From: Sphingobium terrigena
GTDB taxonomy: Bacteria > Pseudomonadota > Alphaproteobacteria > Sphingomonadales > Sphingomonadaceae
Direction of reading: 5' to 3'
Assembly: GCF_003591655.1 (NCBI RefSeq)
Contig: NZ_QVRA01000013.1
Span: 52,466-116,465 of the forward strand
DNA length: 64,000 bases
Shown here: positions 41,737 through 50,289 of the stretch, one piece after another
Layout: each line of letters begins with the position of its first letter
Numbering within the stretch: the first letter of the stretch is position 1
Made by a program: the position numbers and the translations under genes
The notes under the pieces: generated by a model
The model's database searches: none
The model's input: the letters and a program-made list of their open reading frames with translations, nothing else
What the model was told of the DNA's origin: nothing

Positions 41737-42675
41737 TCATGATATTGCTTTCGGGCCTCCCGGTGGGCGCTTCTCCAGACTATCCTGTGGCGCCGATTCC
41801 ATATTGCGGTGCGAGACCGTGGGCGAAAACCCCGCATCTTGCAAGTATCTGGCGACACGCTCGGCCACATGAACCGACCGATGCCGTCCCCCGGTGCAGC
41901 CAAACGCTACGGTAATATAGGCCTTTCCGGCTTCTGCGTAGCGCGGCAAGACGATTTTGAGCAGTTCCTCAATCTTGCCGACTGCCTCCTCATAGGCCGG
42001 ATCGGCGACGATATAGGTGGCGACATCCGCGTCCTGCCCCGTTTTGGCCCGCAGCGTTTCGTCCCAATGCGGATTGCGCAGGAATCGCATGTCGAACATC
42101 AGGTCGGCGTTGCGCGGCATCCCGCGCGAAAAGCCGAAGGACAATATGGTCAGCACCGGGTCTGACAGGCGCTCACGCGAGAAACGGTCGCGGATTTCCT
42201 GTTGCAGGGCGTTGCTGGAGAAACTGGTGGTGTCGATCACCTGTGTGGCCCAGCGGCGCAGTGGTTCGGTCAGTTCGCGTTCGCGCGCAATCCCGTCGGC
42301 TGCCGGGCGATCGAGCGCCAGCGGGTGCCGCCGCCGCGTCTCGGCAAAGCGGCGCTCCAGTTCGGTGCCGGAGCAATCGAGGAACAATGTCTCGACATCA
42401 TGGCCATGCTTGTCGCGCAGCGCCTTGATCCGCTGGACGATGGCATTGGCGTCGAACCCACGGGTGCGCGCGTCGATGCCCAGCGCCAGCGGCCGGTCGT
42501 CCGCACCGGCATGGCCAGCGGGCAGGGGGGTGTCGAGCAGCCGGTCGAGCAGGACGAGCGGCAGATTGTCCACCACCTCCCAGCCCATATCCTCCAGCGT
42601 TTTCAGCGCCGTGGTCTTGCCCGCGCCCGACAGGCCGGACAGGAGGAGGATAGACTTGGGATGGGACTGGGTCAT
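41737..42675 (-). CDS. rapZ: RNase adapter RapZ (YvcJ family nucleotide-binding protein)
   Basis: 312 residues. P-loop GLSGAGKTTALKTLEDMGWEVVDNLP, then DARTRGFD and LDCSGTELERRF. The C-terminal domain has SFGFSRGMPRNADLMFDMRFLRNP and VAFGCTGGRHRSVHVAERV. In enterobacteria RapZ senses glucosamine-6-P; its role in alphaproteobacteria is less clear. Overlaps hprK by 4 nt. Confidence 0.93.
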   Translation of the reverse strand: MTQSHPKSILLLSGLSGAGKTTALKTLEDMGWEVVDNLPLVLLDRLLDTPLPAGHAGADDRPLALGIDARTRGFDANAIVQRIKALRDKHGHDVETLFLDCSGTELERRFAETRRRHPLALDRPAADGIARERELTEPLRRWATQVIDTTSFSSNALQQEIRDRFSRERLSDPVLTILSFGFSRGMPRNADLMFDMRFLRNPHWDETLRAKTGQDADVATYIVADPAYEEAVGKIEELLKIVLPRYAEAGKAYITVAFGCTGGRHRSVHVAERVARYLQDAGFSPTVSHRNMESAPQDSLEKRPPGGPKAIS

Positions 42676-43118
42676 GGCGTGCCTGATCCCTGACCCAGCG
42701 TCCGCAGCGCCAGTTCGACCTTGATCGGCGCGGAGGTTTCGAGCGGCGCGATCTTCACCACCCGCACGTCCATCCCCGCCACCGTGCGCATCAGCGGCTC
42801 CAGCGGCATCCGGTCCACCTTGTCGAACAGATCAACCAGCAGCGCGACCGGCACATCGGCGACATGCGGCATCGCCACGATGCCAAGCCCGCGCACCTCC
42901 ATCTTGCCCATGATCGTCACGGGCGCGGTGGCGACCAACTGCCCGTCCACCCGCTTGACCAGCGTATAATCGTCGCTGATGAGCGTCGCCCCCCGGTCGA
43001 TCAGCCGCAGCGCCAGGTCGGACTTCCCGATCCCGCTCACCCCGCACAACAAAACCGCGCGGCCACCAATGGCCACGCTGGTCGCATGAAGCGTCTCGGA
43101 TGAAAGGGCGCGCGGCAT
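42672..43118 (-). CDS. hprK: HPr kinase/phosphorylase, short alphaproteobacterial form
   Basis: 148 residues, containing only the kinase domain: Walker A GVSGIGKSDLALRLID, the catalytic ISDDYTLVKR, and MEVRGLGIVAMP. The N-terminal domain of Bacillus HprK is absent, as usual in alphaproteobacteria. Order hprK-rapZ-EIIA-HPr on one strand. The chvIG two-component genes often found upstream are not here. Confidence 0.93.
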   Translation of the reverse strand: MPRALSSETLHATSVAIGGRAVLLCGVSGIGKSDLALRLIDRGATLISDDYTLVKRVDGQLVATAPVTIMGKMEVRGLGIVAMPHVADVPVALLVDLFDKVDRMPLEPLMRTVAGMDVRVVKIAPLETSAPIKVELALRTLGQGSGTP

Positions 43119-43203
43119 ATCTGTTCCGCTTGTAGAACAGTCTGGGGAAAAGTGGGAACGGGTTTTTGGGGGGTGGGGCGTGCCAGCGTGGGGCGGGGAG
43201 TCG

Positions 43204-43515
43204 TCAGTCTGTCTTCGCAGGATTAGAGGGCAGCACTAAGTCAAACAGTGCCACGCTGACACCGTCGCGCTCTCGCTCTGCTTTCACCATGATGTCATGG
43301 AGTGAAGCGTTTGCTTTCAAGCAATCAAGCTGTCCGTGTGCATCAAGCGGCAACGTGAGAGCGAAATAGCCGCCTTCTTCCCAAAAAGTTATAGATTGCG
43401 GAAGCAATCCACATTCTACCGCAAGGCTTTGCACATTGTCAGCCGCCTTCGATTGAGGTGCTTCACCGCATCCCACCGATATGCAGGCCAAAGACAGAGG
43501 CACCAAACGAAACAT
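43204..43515 (-). CDS. small hypothetical lipoprotein
   Basis: 103 residues. Lipoprotein signal with Cys at about residue 16 (LACISVGCGEAP). Three more cysteines lie in the mature part. No family recognised. Base composition is less GC-rich than its neighbours, suggesting later acquisition. No partner genes. Confidence 0.5.
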   Translation of the reverse strand: MFRLVPLSLACISVGCGEAPQSKAADNVQSLAVECGLLPQSITFWEEGGYFALTLPLDAHGQLDCLKANASLHDIMVKAERERDGVSVALFDLVLPSNPAKTD

Positions 43516-43579
43516 GCTTTAGCCTATAGAAGTTATCGCAATGGCCGCCAACGGTCACTTCTTTCCATTTACCACCACC

Positions 43580-43672
43580 GTCATCCTGACGAAAGTCAGG
43601 ATCCATTGGCTCTACCACCGCGCAGGATCACGACCGTTGCGTGAATGGATCCCGGATCAAGTCCGGGATGAC
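43580..43672. repeat. family A palindromic repeat
   Basis: GTCATCCTGACGAAAGTCAGGATCC at the left and GGATCCCGGATCAAGTCCGG..ATGAC at the right, with inner TCCATTG/GAATGGA pairing. It sits between the lipoprotein gene and the rplL terminator. Confidence 0.85.
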
Positions 43673-43710
43673 GGAGGAGGCGCGCGCATCTCTCAACACC
43701 GCCAAACAGA

Positions 43711-43739
43711 AAAAGGGCGGCACCTTGCGGCACCGCCCC
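43711..43739 (-). terminator. rho-independent terminator after rplL
   Basis: On the minus strand GGGCGGTGCC and GGTGCCGCCC pair (two G-U) around GCAA, followed by TTTTT. It ends the rplJL transcript, so rpoBC are not co-transcribed here. Confidence 0.85.
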
Positions 43740-43796
43740 ATTATCCGCCAGCCCAAAGGTCAGCCGTTCAGCCCCGCATGAAGCGGAGCCTCCCGA

Positions 43797-44168
43797 TTAC
43801 TTGAGTTCGACGGTCGCGCCGGCTTCTTCAAGCTGCTTCTTGACCTTCTCGGCCTCTTCCTTGTTCACGCCTTCCTTGATCGCCTTGGGGGCCGACTCGA
43901 CCAGGGTCTTGGCTTCGGTCAGGCCCAGGCCGGTGATGGCGCGGACTTCCTTGATGACGTTGATCTTCTTGCCACCGTCGCCGGTCAGGATCACGTCGAA
44001 TTCGGTCTGCTCTTCAGCAGCCGGGGCAGCGGCAGCGGCCGGGCCGGCGACGGCGACGGCGGCAGCGGCGCTAACGCCCCACTTTTCTTCCAGCGCCTTC
44101 GACAGGTCGGCGGCTTCGAGGACGGTCAGGGCCGAAAGCTGTTCGACCAGTGCGTTGATGTCTGCCAT
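43797..44168 (-). CDS. rplL: 50S ribosomal protein L7/L12
   Basis: 123 residues. N-terminal dimer helix ([29 protein letters not shown]), Ala-rich hinge, C-terminal domain ([39 protein letters not shown]). Stalk protein recruiting translation factors. Confidence 0.97.
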   Translation of the reverse strand: MADINALVEQLSALTVLEAADLSKALEEKWGVSAAAAVAVAGPAAAAAPAAEEQTEFDVILTGDGGKKINVIKEVRAITGLGLTEAKTLVESAPKAIKEGVNKEEAEKVKKQLEEAGATVELK

Positions 44169-44240
44169 GATATTTTTCCTTCTAAACGGGGTGAACCCCG
44201 CAATATGTTGAAACGATTACAGGAAGTTGGTTGCGACCGA

Positions 44241-44756
44241 TCAGGCCGCTTCCTTCTCCGCATAGGCGTTGAAGACACGAGCGAGCTGCGAAGCCGGCGT
44301 CTGGATGACGGTAGCGAGCTTGGTTGCCGGCGCCTGGATGAGGCCGATAATCTTTGCACGCAGTTCGTCCAGCGAGGGCATCGATGCGAGCGCCTTGACG
44401 CCCTCTGCATCGAGCAGCACACCGCCCATTGCGCCGCCAACGATCTCAAGCTTGTCGTTGGTCTTGGCGAAATCGATCACCACCTTGGCGGCGGCGACCG
44501 GATCTGCCGAAGTGGCCAGCGCAACCGGGCCGGTCAGCATGGAGCTGATCGTTTCGTATTGCGTGTCCTTCAGCGCGATCTTGGCGAGCTTGTTCTTCGT
44601 AACCTTGTAGGACGCGCCCGCTTCGCGCATCTTCTGCCGCAGGACTGTCGACTGTGCGACGGTCATGCCCAGGTTGCGTGTGACCACGACAACACCCAGG
44701 TCGGCAAAAGTAGCGTTCAGCGTGGTGACGACCTCAGATTTCTGATTACGATCCAT
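44241..44756 (-). CDS. rplJ: 50S ribosomal protein L10
   Basis: 171 residues from the ATG at 44756 (MDRNQKSEVVTTLNATFADLGVVVVTRN), with GGAG 7 nt upstream. The C-terminal helix binds L7/L12. It is preceded by a leader with a terminator hairpin, consistent with autogenous control. rplK and rplA are not upstream, where an Rsh gene lies instead. Confidence 0.96.
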   Translation of the reverse strand: MDRNQKSEVVTTLNATFADLGVVVVTRNLGMTVAQSTVLRQKMREAGASYKVTKNKLAKIALKDTQYETISSMLTGPVALATSADPVAAAKVVIDFAKTNDKLEIVGGAMGGVLLDAEGVKALASMPSLDELRAKIIGLIQAPATKLATVIQTPASQLARVFNAYAEKEAA

Positions 44757-44950
44757 GCCATTCTCCACTTCATGTCCACCGGAAAGCCCGATGAACGGCA
44801 AAAACCCGCGTGCAAGCACACGGGATGTTAGTCCGAAGGGGAGAGATCGACTGGCCGTTCGTCCGTTTGAAGGAAGGCGGCAGACCCGAAACAGACCGTA
44901 ATGGCCCGTCCGGTAAAGAACTTTTCCCCGTCTAGGCTGGACATTAAGAG
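44757..44950 (-). promoter_or_regulatory. rplJL leader with attenuator hairpin (candidate L10 leader)
   Basis: The minus-strand leader contains CCCGTGTGC-TT-GCACGCGGG followed by TTTTT (44800-44824), a terminator-like hairpin 44 nt before rplJ. Further upstream lie structured stretches around CCGGACGGGCC. L10 or the L10-L12 complex commonly binds such leaders. The exact leader start is not determined. Confidence 0.55.
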
Positions 44951-45055
44951 GGGCAAATTCCCCTCACCAACTGTCTCGGACGGTGAACCCACAGGGGGTT
45001 CGCTGCGGGGCCATTAGCGGGGAAGGGCCGCGATGTCACGCGGAAATTCCTTACA

Positions 45056-45157
45056 CCGTTCGCCCTGAGCGAAGTCGAAGGGTTCTGCCGAGCGAAGCGA
45101 GGTGCCTTCGCCTCCGCTCAGGTGAAGGCTTCGCCTTCGCTCAGCCCGAACGGATGA
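45056..45157. repeat. palindromic repeat with GAGCGAAG cores
   Basis: CCGTTCGCCCTGAGCGAAG at the left matches CTTCGCTCAGCCCGAACGG at the right in inverted form. The middle has several GCGAAGC/GCTTCGC dyads. It abuts the 3' end of rsh. Confidence 0.85.
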
Positions 45158-45161
45158 TGCC

Positions 45162-47267
45162 TTAAACCCTGTCCGCCTGCACCACCGTGTCGAGCGCGCG
45201 CAGCGCTGACAATATCCGCATCAGATGCTGGGCGTCGGCGACTTCCAGGTCGATGATATCGGTGTGGAACGGGCCTTCGCGGTTGACCAGTTGCAGGTTG
45301 AGGATGTTCGCCTTGGTCGCGCCGAACACGTTGGTGACTGCCGCCAGCGCACCCGGCTGGTTCTTGACGATGACCTGCAACCGGGCTGTGCCGCCCTTGG
45401 ACTTGCTGTCCCAGGACAGGTCGACCCAGTCGTCATCCTGCCCCGCCTCCAGCGTGCGACAGTCGATCGTATGGACCTCGATCGGCCCGCCGGTGCGGCG
45501 GATGCCGACGATGCGGTCGCCCGGCACGGGGTGGCAGCAATCGGACAGGCTGTAGGCGATGCCCGGCGTCAGGCCGCGAATGGAGATGGGCGCGTGCTGG
45601 CGCGGATGGGCTTCCTCCATCCCGGTGCCGGTGGTGGAGCCGGGGACCAGCGCCTCCATGACTTCCGAATCGAGCAGGCGATGGGTGGCGATGGCGACCA
45701 TCAGTGCGGCGCGATCATCCAGTTTCAGCCGCTTGAGCGCGGCCTTGAGCGCCTTGTCGCCCAATTCGCTGGCAAGGTCGTGGGAGAAGCGGCCGACAAT
45801 CTCCTCATAGAGTTTCTCGCCCAGCGCGACTTCCTCGCCGCGTTGCTTCTGGCGGATATAGCGGCGGATCGCCGCGCGCGCCTTGCCGGTGATGGCGAAG
45901 GTCAGCCAGCCGGGCTGCGGTTCCTGCCCCGCGGATTTGAGGATTTCGACCTGATCGCCATTTTCCAGAGACGTGCGCAGCGGCACGACCCGGCCGTTGA
46001 CCTTCGCGCCGACCGTCTGGTTGCCCAGCGACGTATGCACCGCATAGGCGAAATCCACCGGGGTCGATCCCTTGGGCAGCTGGTGCAGTTCGCCCTTGGG
46101 GGAGAAAGCGAAGATGCGGTCCTGATACATGGCCATGCGGGTATGTTCGAGCAGCTCGTCCGCGTCCTGACTCTGTTCCAAAATCTCGACCAGATCGCGC
46201 AGCCATGCGGCATTCTGGTCGGTCGCGTCGCCCTTTTGCTTGTAGGCCCAGTGCGCCGCCAGCCCCAGTTCGGCGTCGTTGTGCATGTCGCGACTGCGCA
46301 ACTGCACCTCGATCCGGGCATTGTCCTGATGGATGACGGTGGTGTGGAGCGAGCGGTAGCCGTTGCGTTTGGGGGTGGAGATATAATCCTTGAACCGGCC
46401 CGGCACCATTTTGAACGTCTGGTGGATGACGCCCAGCGCGCGGTAGCAGTCCGCCGTCGTCTCGGTAATCACGCGGAACGCCATCACGTCGGTTAGCTGT
46501 TCAAAGCTGATATGCCGCTCCTGCATCTTCTTCCAGATCGAGAAGGGATGTTTTTCGCGCCCCGACACGGTGACCGGGATGTTCGATCCGCCCAGCAGCA
46601 ATTGCAGTTCCGCACCGATCCGGTCGACCTTGTCATGGCCGCCCTCCTTCAGCTGCTCCAGCCTTTTGGTGATGCTGGCATAGGCTTCCGGCTCGATCTC
46701 GCGAAAGGCCAGCAGCTGCATTTCGCGCATGAAATCATACATGCCGATCCGCTCGGCGAGCGGCGCATAGATATCCATCGTCTCCTTGGCGATGCGGCGG
46801 CGCTTGTCGGGATTTTTGATGAAGTGCAGCGTGCGCATATTGTGCAGCCGGTCGGCAAGCTTGACCAGCAGCACGCGAATATCGTCCGACATGGCGAGCA
46901 GGAATTTGCGCAGATTCTCCGCCGCCCGCTCATTTTCGGACATGGCTTCGATCTTGCTGAGCTTGGTCACGCCATCGACCATCCGCGCGACATCGGGGCC
47001 GAACGCGGCCTCTATCTCCTCATAGGTGACCAGCGTATCCTCGATCGTGTCGTGCAGCAGCGCGGTCACGATCGTCTGGTCGTCCAGCCCGAAATCGGTG
47101 AGGATGCCCGCCACCTCGATCGGGTGGCTGAAGTAAGGGTCGCCGCTGGCGCGCTTCTGGCTGCCATGCTTCTGGACCGAAAAGACATAGGCGCGGTTGA
47201 TCATCGCTTCATCCGCATTGGGATCATAGCGTTTAACGCGCTCGACAAGTTCATACTGGCGTAACAT
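45162..47267 (-). CDS. rsh: bifunctional (p)ppGpp synthetase/hydrolase (RelA/SpoT, Rsh)
   Basis: 701 residues from the ATG at 47267 with GGGAAACG upstream. HD hydrolase domain at about residues 30-160 (SHPIEVAGILTDFG.. LLHDTIEDT). Synthetase at about 220-340 (QLTDVMAFRVITETTADCYRALG; DYISTPKRNGYRSLHTTV). TGS at about 385-445 (FAFSPKGELHQLPKGSTPVDFAYAVHT). C-terminal ACT at about 625-700. Both catalytic centres look intact. Single Rsh enzymes of this kind control the stringent response in alphaproteobacteria. Confidence 0.95.
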   Translation of the reverse strand: MLRQYELVERVKRYDPNADEAMINRAYVFSVQKHGSQKRASGDPYFSHPIEVAGILTDFGLDDQTIVTALLHDTIEDTLVTYEEIEAAFGPDVARMVDGVTKLSKIEAMSENERAAENLRKFLLAMSDDIRVLLVKLADRLHNMRTLHFIKNPDKRRRIAKETMDIYAPLAERIGMYDFMREMQLLAFREIEPEAYASITKRLEQLKEGGHDKVDRIGAELQLLLGGSNIPVTVSGREKHPFSIWKKMQERHISFEQLTDVMAFRVITETTADCYRALGVIHQTFKMVPGRFKDYISTPKRNGYRSLHTTVIHQDNARIEVQLRSRDMHNDAELGLAAHWAYKQKGDATDQNAAWLRDLVEILEQSQDADELLEHTRMAMYQDRIFAFSPKGELHQLPKGSTPVDFAYAVHTSLGNQTVGAKVNGRVVPLRTSLENGDQVEILKSAGQEPQPGWLTFAITGKARAAIRRYIRQKQRGEEVALGEKLYEEIVGRFSHDLASELGDKALKAALKRLKLDDRAALMVAIATHRLLDSEVMEALVPGSTTGTGMEEAHPRQHAPISIRGLTPGIAYSLSDCCHPVPGDRIVGIRRTGGPIEVHTIDCRTLEAGQDDDWVDLSWDSKSKGGTARLQVIVKNQPGALAAVTNVFGATKANILNLQLVNREGPFHTDIIDLEVADAQHLMRILSALRALDTVVQADRV

Positions 47268-47372
47268 CGTTTCCCGATTGTGTGGGAAGTGCCTTGCGGC
47301 GCAACAAAAAAATCCCATTTGCCCTAAATACACGGCGCTTTTGCAACTGCGCCCGCTTTGGGCTATCTAGTC

Positions 47373-47861
47373 ATGATCATGAAACATAATCTGGCCCAGG
47401 ATCTCGAACAATGTGCGCTTCCCGCCGCGCTGGAGGCGATGGGGGAACGCTGGTCCTTCCTCATCCTGCGTGGCGCCCTGTCGGGAATCCGCCATTTTGA
47501 GGAGTTTCAGTCGACGCTGGGCATCGCCCGCAACATATTGGCGAACCGTCTGGCCCGGCTGGTCGAAAATGGCATCATGCTGCGCCAACCGATGCAGTGC
47601 GACCGGCGCAAGGTGGAATATCGCCTGACCGAAAAGGGGCAGGCACTGGCCCCGGTCATGATCGCGCTGCGCCAGTGGGGCGAAAAATGGGGCTGCGGCA
47701 CCGTGTCCTGTCAGGTGCTGGCCGACCGGCGCGATGGCCTGCCGATCCGCAAGGTCACGATACAGGCGCATGATGGCCGCGTGCTCGAACTGAGCGATCT
47801 GGTCTGGCTATGCCCGGATGAAGTCACGCCGATGGCGGAGGAACCCGCTGCCGCCGCCTGA
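47373..47861 (+). CDS. HxlR-family transcriptional regulator
   Basis: 162 residues from the ATG at 47373 (another ATG follows two codons later). Winged helix of the HxlR type: CALPAALEAMGERWSFLILRGALSGIRHFEEFQSTLGIARNILANRLARLVENGIM, then EYRLTEKGQALAPVMIALRQWGEKW. The single Cys near residue 15 could be a redox or electrophile sensor as in some relatives. Targets unknown; divergent from rsh. Confidence 0.85.
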   Translation: MIMKHNLAQDLEQCALPAALEAMGERWSFLILRGALSGIRHFEEFQSTLGIARNILANRLARLVENGIMLRQPMQCDRRKVEYRLTEKGQALAPVMIALRQWGEKWGCGTVSCQVLADRRDGLPIRKVTIQAHDGRVLELSDLVWLCPDEVTPMAEEPAAAA

Positions 47862-47946
47862 CGGGCAGGGGCAGCAGGGCCAAGGTCGGGACGGAATGGG
47901 CAGCGGCGGCTTCACCCGCCGCCTCAAATCGCCTAGACTGCCCGCA

Positions 47947-49053
47947 ATGTCTGTTCATCCCTTCCAGCCCCAGCCCTTTTTCGCGGACAAGAATCGCGCT
48001 TTCTGGAACCTGCAGTCGCTCGGCTGGGCCGGCGCGTTCCTGCTGCGCGGATCGTCCACCATCGCCAATGGCCAGCCGCTGTCCAGCCTGGTCCCGGTCC
48101 TCATCTCCACCGTCACCGGCTATTCGGTGACGCTGCTGATCGCGGTGATGTTTCGCTTCCTGCTCAAGCAAAAGCCGATCATCACCTGGGGCGTATCGAT
48201 CGTCACGGTGGTGGCGGCCGCCGCACTGGTCGCCTTCATCGACGCCTGGGTCTTTTCGACCCAGAACAAGGGCAGCGACACGGCGGGGCTGCAACTGTTT
48301 CTGGGCGCTTTCTACCTGTCGATGACGCTGCTGGGCGCATGGTCCGCGCTCTATTATGCCATCAATTTCTACCTGACGGTGGAGGAGCAGGCGGACCAGC
48401 TGCTCCATCTGGAAAATCAGGCGTCGAGCGCGCAGCTGGCGATGCTGCGCTATCAGCTCAACCCGCATTTCCTGTTCAATACATTGAACTCCATCTCCAC
48501 GCTGGTGCTGCTCAAGCAGACCGACCGGGCGAACGCCATGCTGTCACGCCTGTCCTCCTTCCTGCGCTATACCCTCATCAACGAGCCGACCGCGCAGGTG
48601 ACGATCGAGCAGGAGATTGAGACGCTCAAACTCTATCTGGAGATTGAGAAGATGCGGTTCGAGGACCGGTTGCGCCCGGTGTTCCTGATCGCCCCGGCGG
48701 TCGCGCAGGCGCGGCTGCCATCGCTGCTGCTCCAGCCGCTGGTCGAAAATGCGATCAAATATGCCGTCACGCCCAAGGAGGAGGGCGCGGAAATATCGGT
48801 CAGCGCGCAGCCTGCCGGTGAAAATGTGCGGATCGTCGTATCCGACAGCGGGCCGGGATTGAATGAAGGCGCAATGAAGCCACACATTGCCGTCAGTGAA
48901 GGGACGGGCGTTGGCCTGCCGAACATCCGGGACCGGCTCATTCAGGCCTTCGGGGAACGACAGAGCTTTGAAACACGTTCAAGTCCCAGTGGTTTTTCGG
49001 TGATCATCGAAATTCCGCTTAATCTGGAAGATTCATCGAAAGTGGCCGCATGA
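47947..49053 (+). CDS. LytS/YehU-type sensor histidine kinase
   Basis: 368 residues. Four membrane helices in residues about 20-150 form the sensor. The His_kinase domain has the phospho-accepting His in LRYQLNPHFLFNTLNSIS, the N box LLLQPLVENAIKYAV, and SDSGPGLNEG / GTGVGLPNIRDRL for ATP. It overlaps the LytTR regulator gene by 4 nt, giving a coupled pair. The signal is unknown. Confidence 0.9.
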   Translation: MSVHPFQPQPFFADKNRAFWNLQSLGWAGAFLLRGSSTIANGQPLSSLVPVLISTVTGYSVTLLIAVMFRFLLKQKPIITWGVSIVTVVAAAALVAFIDAWVFSTQNKGSDTAGLQLFLGAFYLSMTLLGAWSALYYAINFYLTVEEQADQLLHLENQASSAQLAMLRYQLNPHFLFNTLNSISTLVLLKQTDRANAMLSRLSSFLRYTLINEPTAQVTIEQEIETLKLYLEIEKMRFEDRLRPVFLIAPAVAQARLPSLLLQPLVENAIKYAVTPKEEGAEISVSAQPAGENVRIVVSDSGPGLNEGAMKPHIAVSEGTGVGLPNIRDRLIQAFGERQSFETRSSPSGFSVIIEIPLNLEDSSKVAA

Positions 49054-49853
49054 CGATCAGAACAATCCTCGTCGACGACGAAAGCCTGGCGACCCAAGGG
49101 CTTATGCTGCGTCTGGAAGCGCATGAGGATGTCGAAATTATCGAAACCTGCAACAATGGGCGCGAAGCGATCCGCGCCATCAAGACCCATAAACCCGACC
49201 TTGTGTTCCTCGATATCCAGATGCCCGGCTTTGACGGTTTTTCCGTCGTGCAGGGGATTATGGAAGTCGAGCCGCCGCTCTTCATCTTCGTCACCGCCTA
49301 TATGGATCATGCGATTCGCGCGTTCGAGGCGCAGGCGGTCGATTATCTGCTAAAGCCCGTGGAGGAAGGCCGTCTCGCCGACGCGCTCGACCGGGTGCGC
49401 CTGCGCCTGTCGGACAAGCGGCAGGTGCAGGAAGCGGAGAAATTGCGTGAGGTGCTGGCCGAAGTCGCCCCCCAGGCGATGAGCGATTTTAATTCGGCGG
49501 ACGAAGAAGGCCCGGCCTCCAACCGTTTCGAGAAACTCATCAACATCAAGGATCGCGGCCAGATTTTCCGCGTCGACGTCGATTCGATCGAGCGGATCGA
49601 CGCCGCGGGCGACTATATGTGCATCTACACCGCCGACAACTCGCTGATCCTGCGCGAAACGATGAAGGATCTGGAAAAGCGCCTGGACCCCCGCAATTTC
49701 CAGCGCGTCCATCGCTCCACCATCGTCAATTTGAGCCAGGTCAAGCAGGTCAAGCCGCATACCAACGGCGAGTGTTTCCTGGTGCTGGAATCGGGCGCAC
49801 AGGTGAAGGTCAGCCGCTCCTACCGCGACGTGGTGGCGCGGTTCGTTCATTGA
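49050..49853 (+). CDS. LytTR-family response regulator (AlgR/LytR type)
   Basis: 267 residues. Receiver with DDES and the phospho-Asp in LVFLDIQMPGFDG, T in FVTAYMDH, K in YLLKPVEEG. The C-terminal LytTR DNA-binding domain (INIKDRGQIFRVDVDSIERIDAAGDYMCIYTADNSLILRETMKDLEKRLDPRNFQRVHRSTIVNL) is complete. Partner of the upstream kinase. Confidence 0.92.
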   Translation: MTIRTILVDDESLATQGLMLRLEAHEDVEIIETCNNGREAIRAIKTHKPDLVFLDIQMPGFDGFSVVQGIMEVEPPLFIFVTAYMDHAIRAFEAQAVDYLLKPVEEGRLADALDRVRLRLSDKRQVQEAEKLREVLAEVAPQAMSDFNSADEEGPASNRFEKLINIKDRGQIFRVDVDSIERIDAAGDYMCIYTADNSLILRETMKDLEKRLDPRNFQRVHRSTIVNLSQVKQVKPHTNGECFLVLESGAQVKVSRSYRDVVARFVH

Positions 49854-49864
49854 CCTGAACTGAC

Positions 49865-49888
49865 GTGTTCCCGCCTGCGCGGGAACAC
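49865..49888. repeat. family B palindrome, single hairpin
   Basis: GTGTTCCCGC-CTGC-GCGGGAACAC, a perfect dyad ending 3 nt before the GIY-YIG stop codon on the minus strand. Same unit as the halves of the 66-bp copies at 50200 and 55720. Confidence 0.9.
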
Positions 49889-49891
49889 GGC

Positions 49892-50185
49892 TTATGTGGC
49901 GATATCCTCAAACAGGTCGCGCCACGTTGGGTTCATTTCCTCGATCATGCGCAGCTTCCACTTGCGCTCCCATTTCTTCATCCGCAACTCGCGCTGGCGC
50001 GCTTCCTGAATGTCGTCATAGGCTTCGTACCACACCAGCAATCGACAGCGATATTTGGCGCTGAATTCACCGCCAAAGCCGTTGCGATGCTGCCACGCCC
50101 GTTGGACAAGATCGCTGGTCACGCCAAGATAAAGCGTCCCGTTCTGGCTGCTTGCCATCAGATAGACGTAACCGTGTCTAGTCAT
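49892..50185 (-). CDS. GIY-YIG nuclease domain protein (UPF0213/YhbQ-like)
   Basis: 97 residues, almost all GIY-YIG domain: GYVYLMASSQNGTLYLGVTSDLVQRAWQHRNG with the conserved Tyr and Arg, and EARQRELRMKKWERKWKLRMIEEMNP with the Glu and a basic helix. No extra DNA-binding domain. Family B palindromes lie 3 nt beyond its stop and 14 nt upstream of its start, so the gene plus palindromes form a compact unit. I recall similar small GIY-YIG genes beside such repeats in other alphaproteobacteria, but cannot check it here. Confidence 0.9.
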   Translation of the reverse strand: MTRHGYVYLMASSQNGTLYLGVTSDLVQRAWQHRNGFGGEFSAKYRCRLLVWYEAYDDIQEARQRELRMKKWERKWKLRMIEEMNPTWRDLFEDIAT

Positions 50186-50199
50186 GCCGAAATGATATC

Positions 50200-50265
50200 G
50201 TGTTCCCGCGCAGGCGGGAACCCAGTGCAGAGGGCGGAACTAGGCTCCCGCCTTCGCGGGAGCAC
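50200..50265. repeat. family B palindromic repeat, 66 bp
   Basis: Two hairpins, GTGTTCCCGCGCAGGCGGGA.. and GGCTCCCGCCTTCGCGGGAG.., head to tail. Same length and nearly the same left half as the copy at 55720-55785. Confidence 0.9.
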
Positions 50266-50289
50266 GCTGTTTCAAAATCGCCCAATGGG

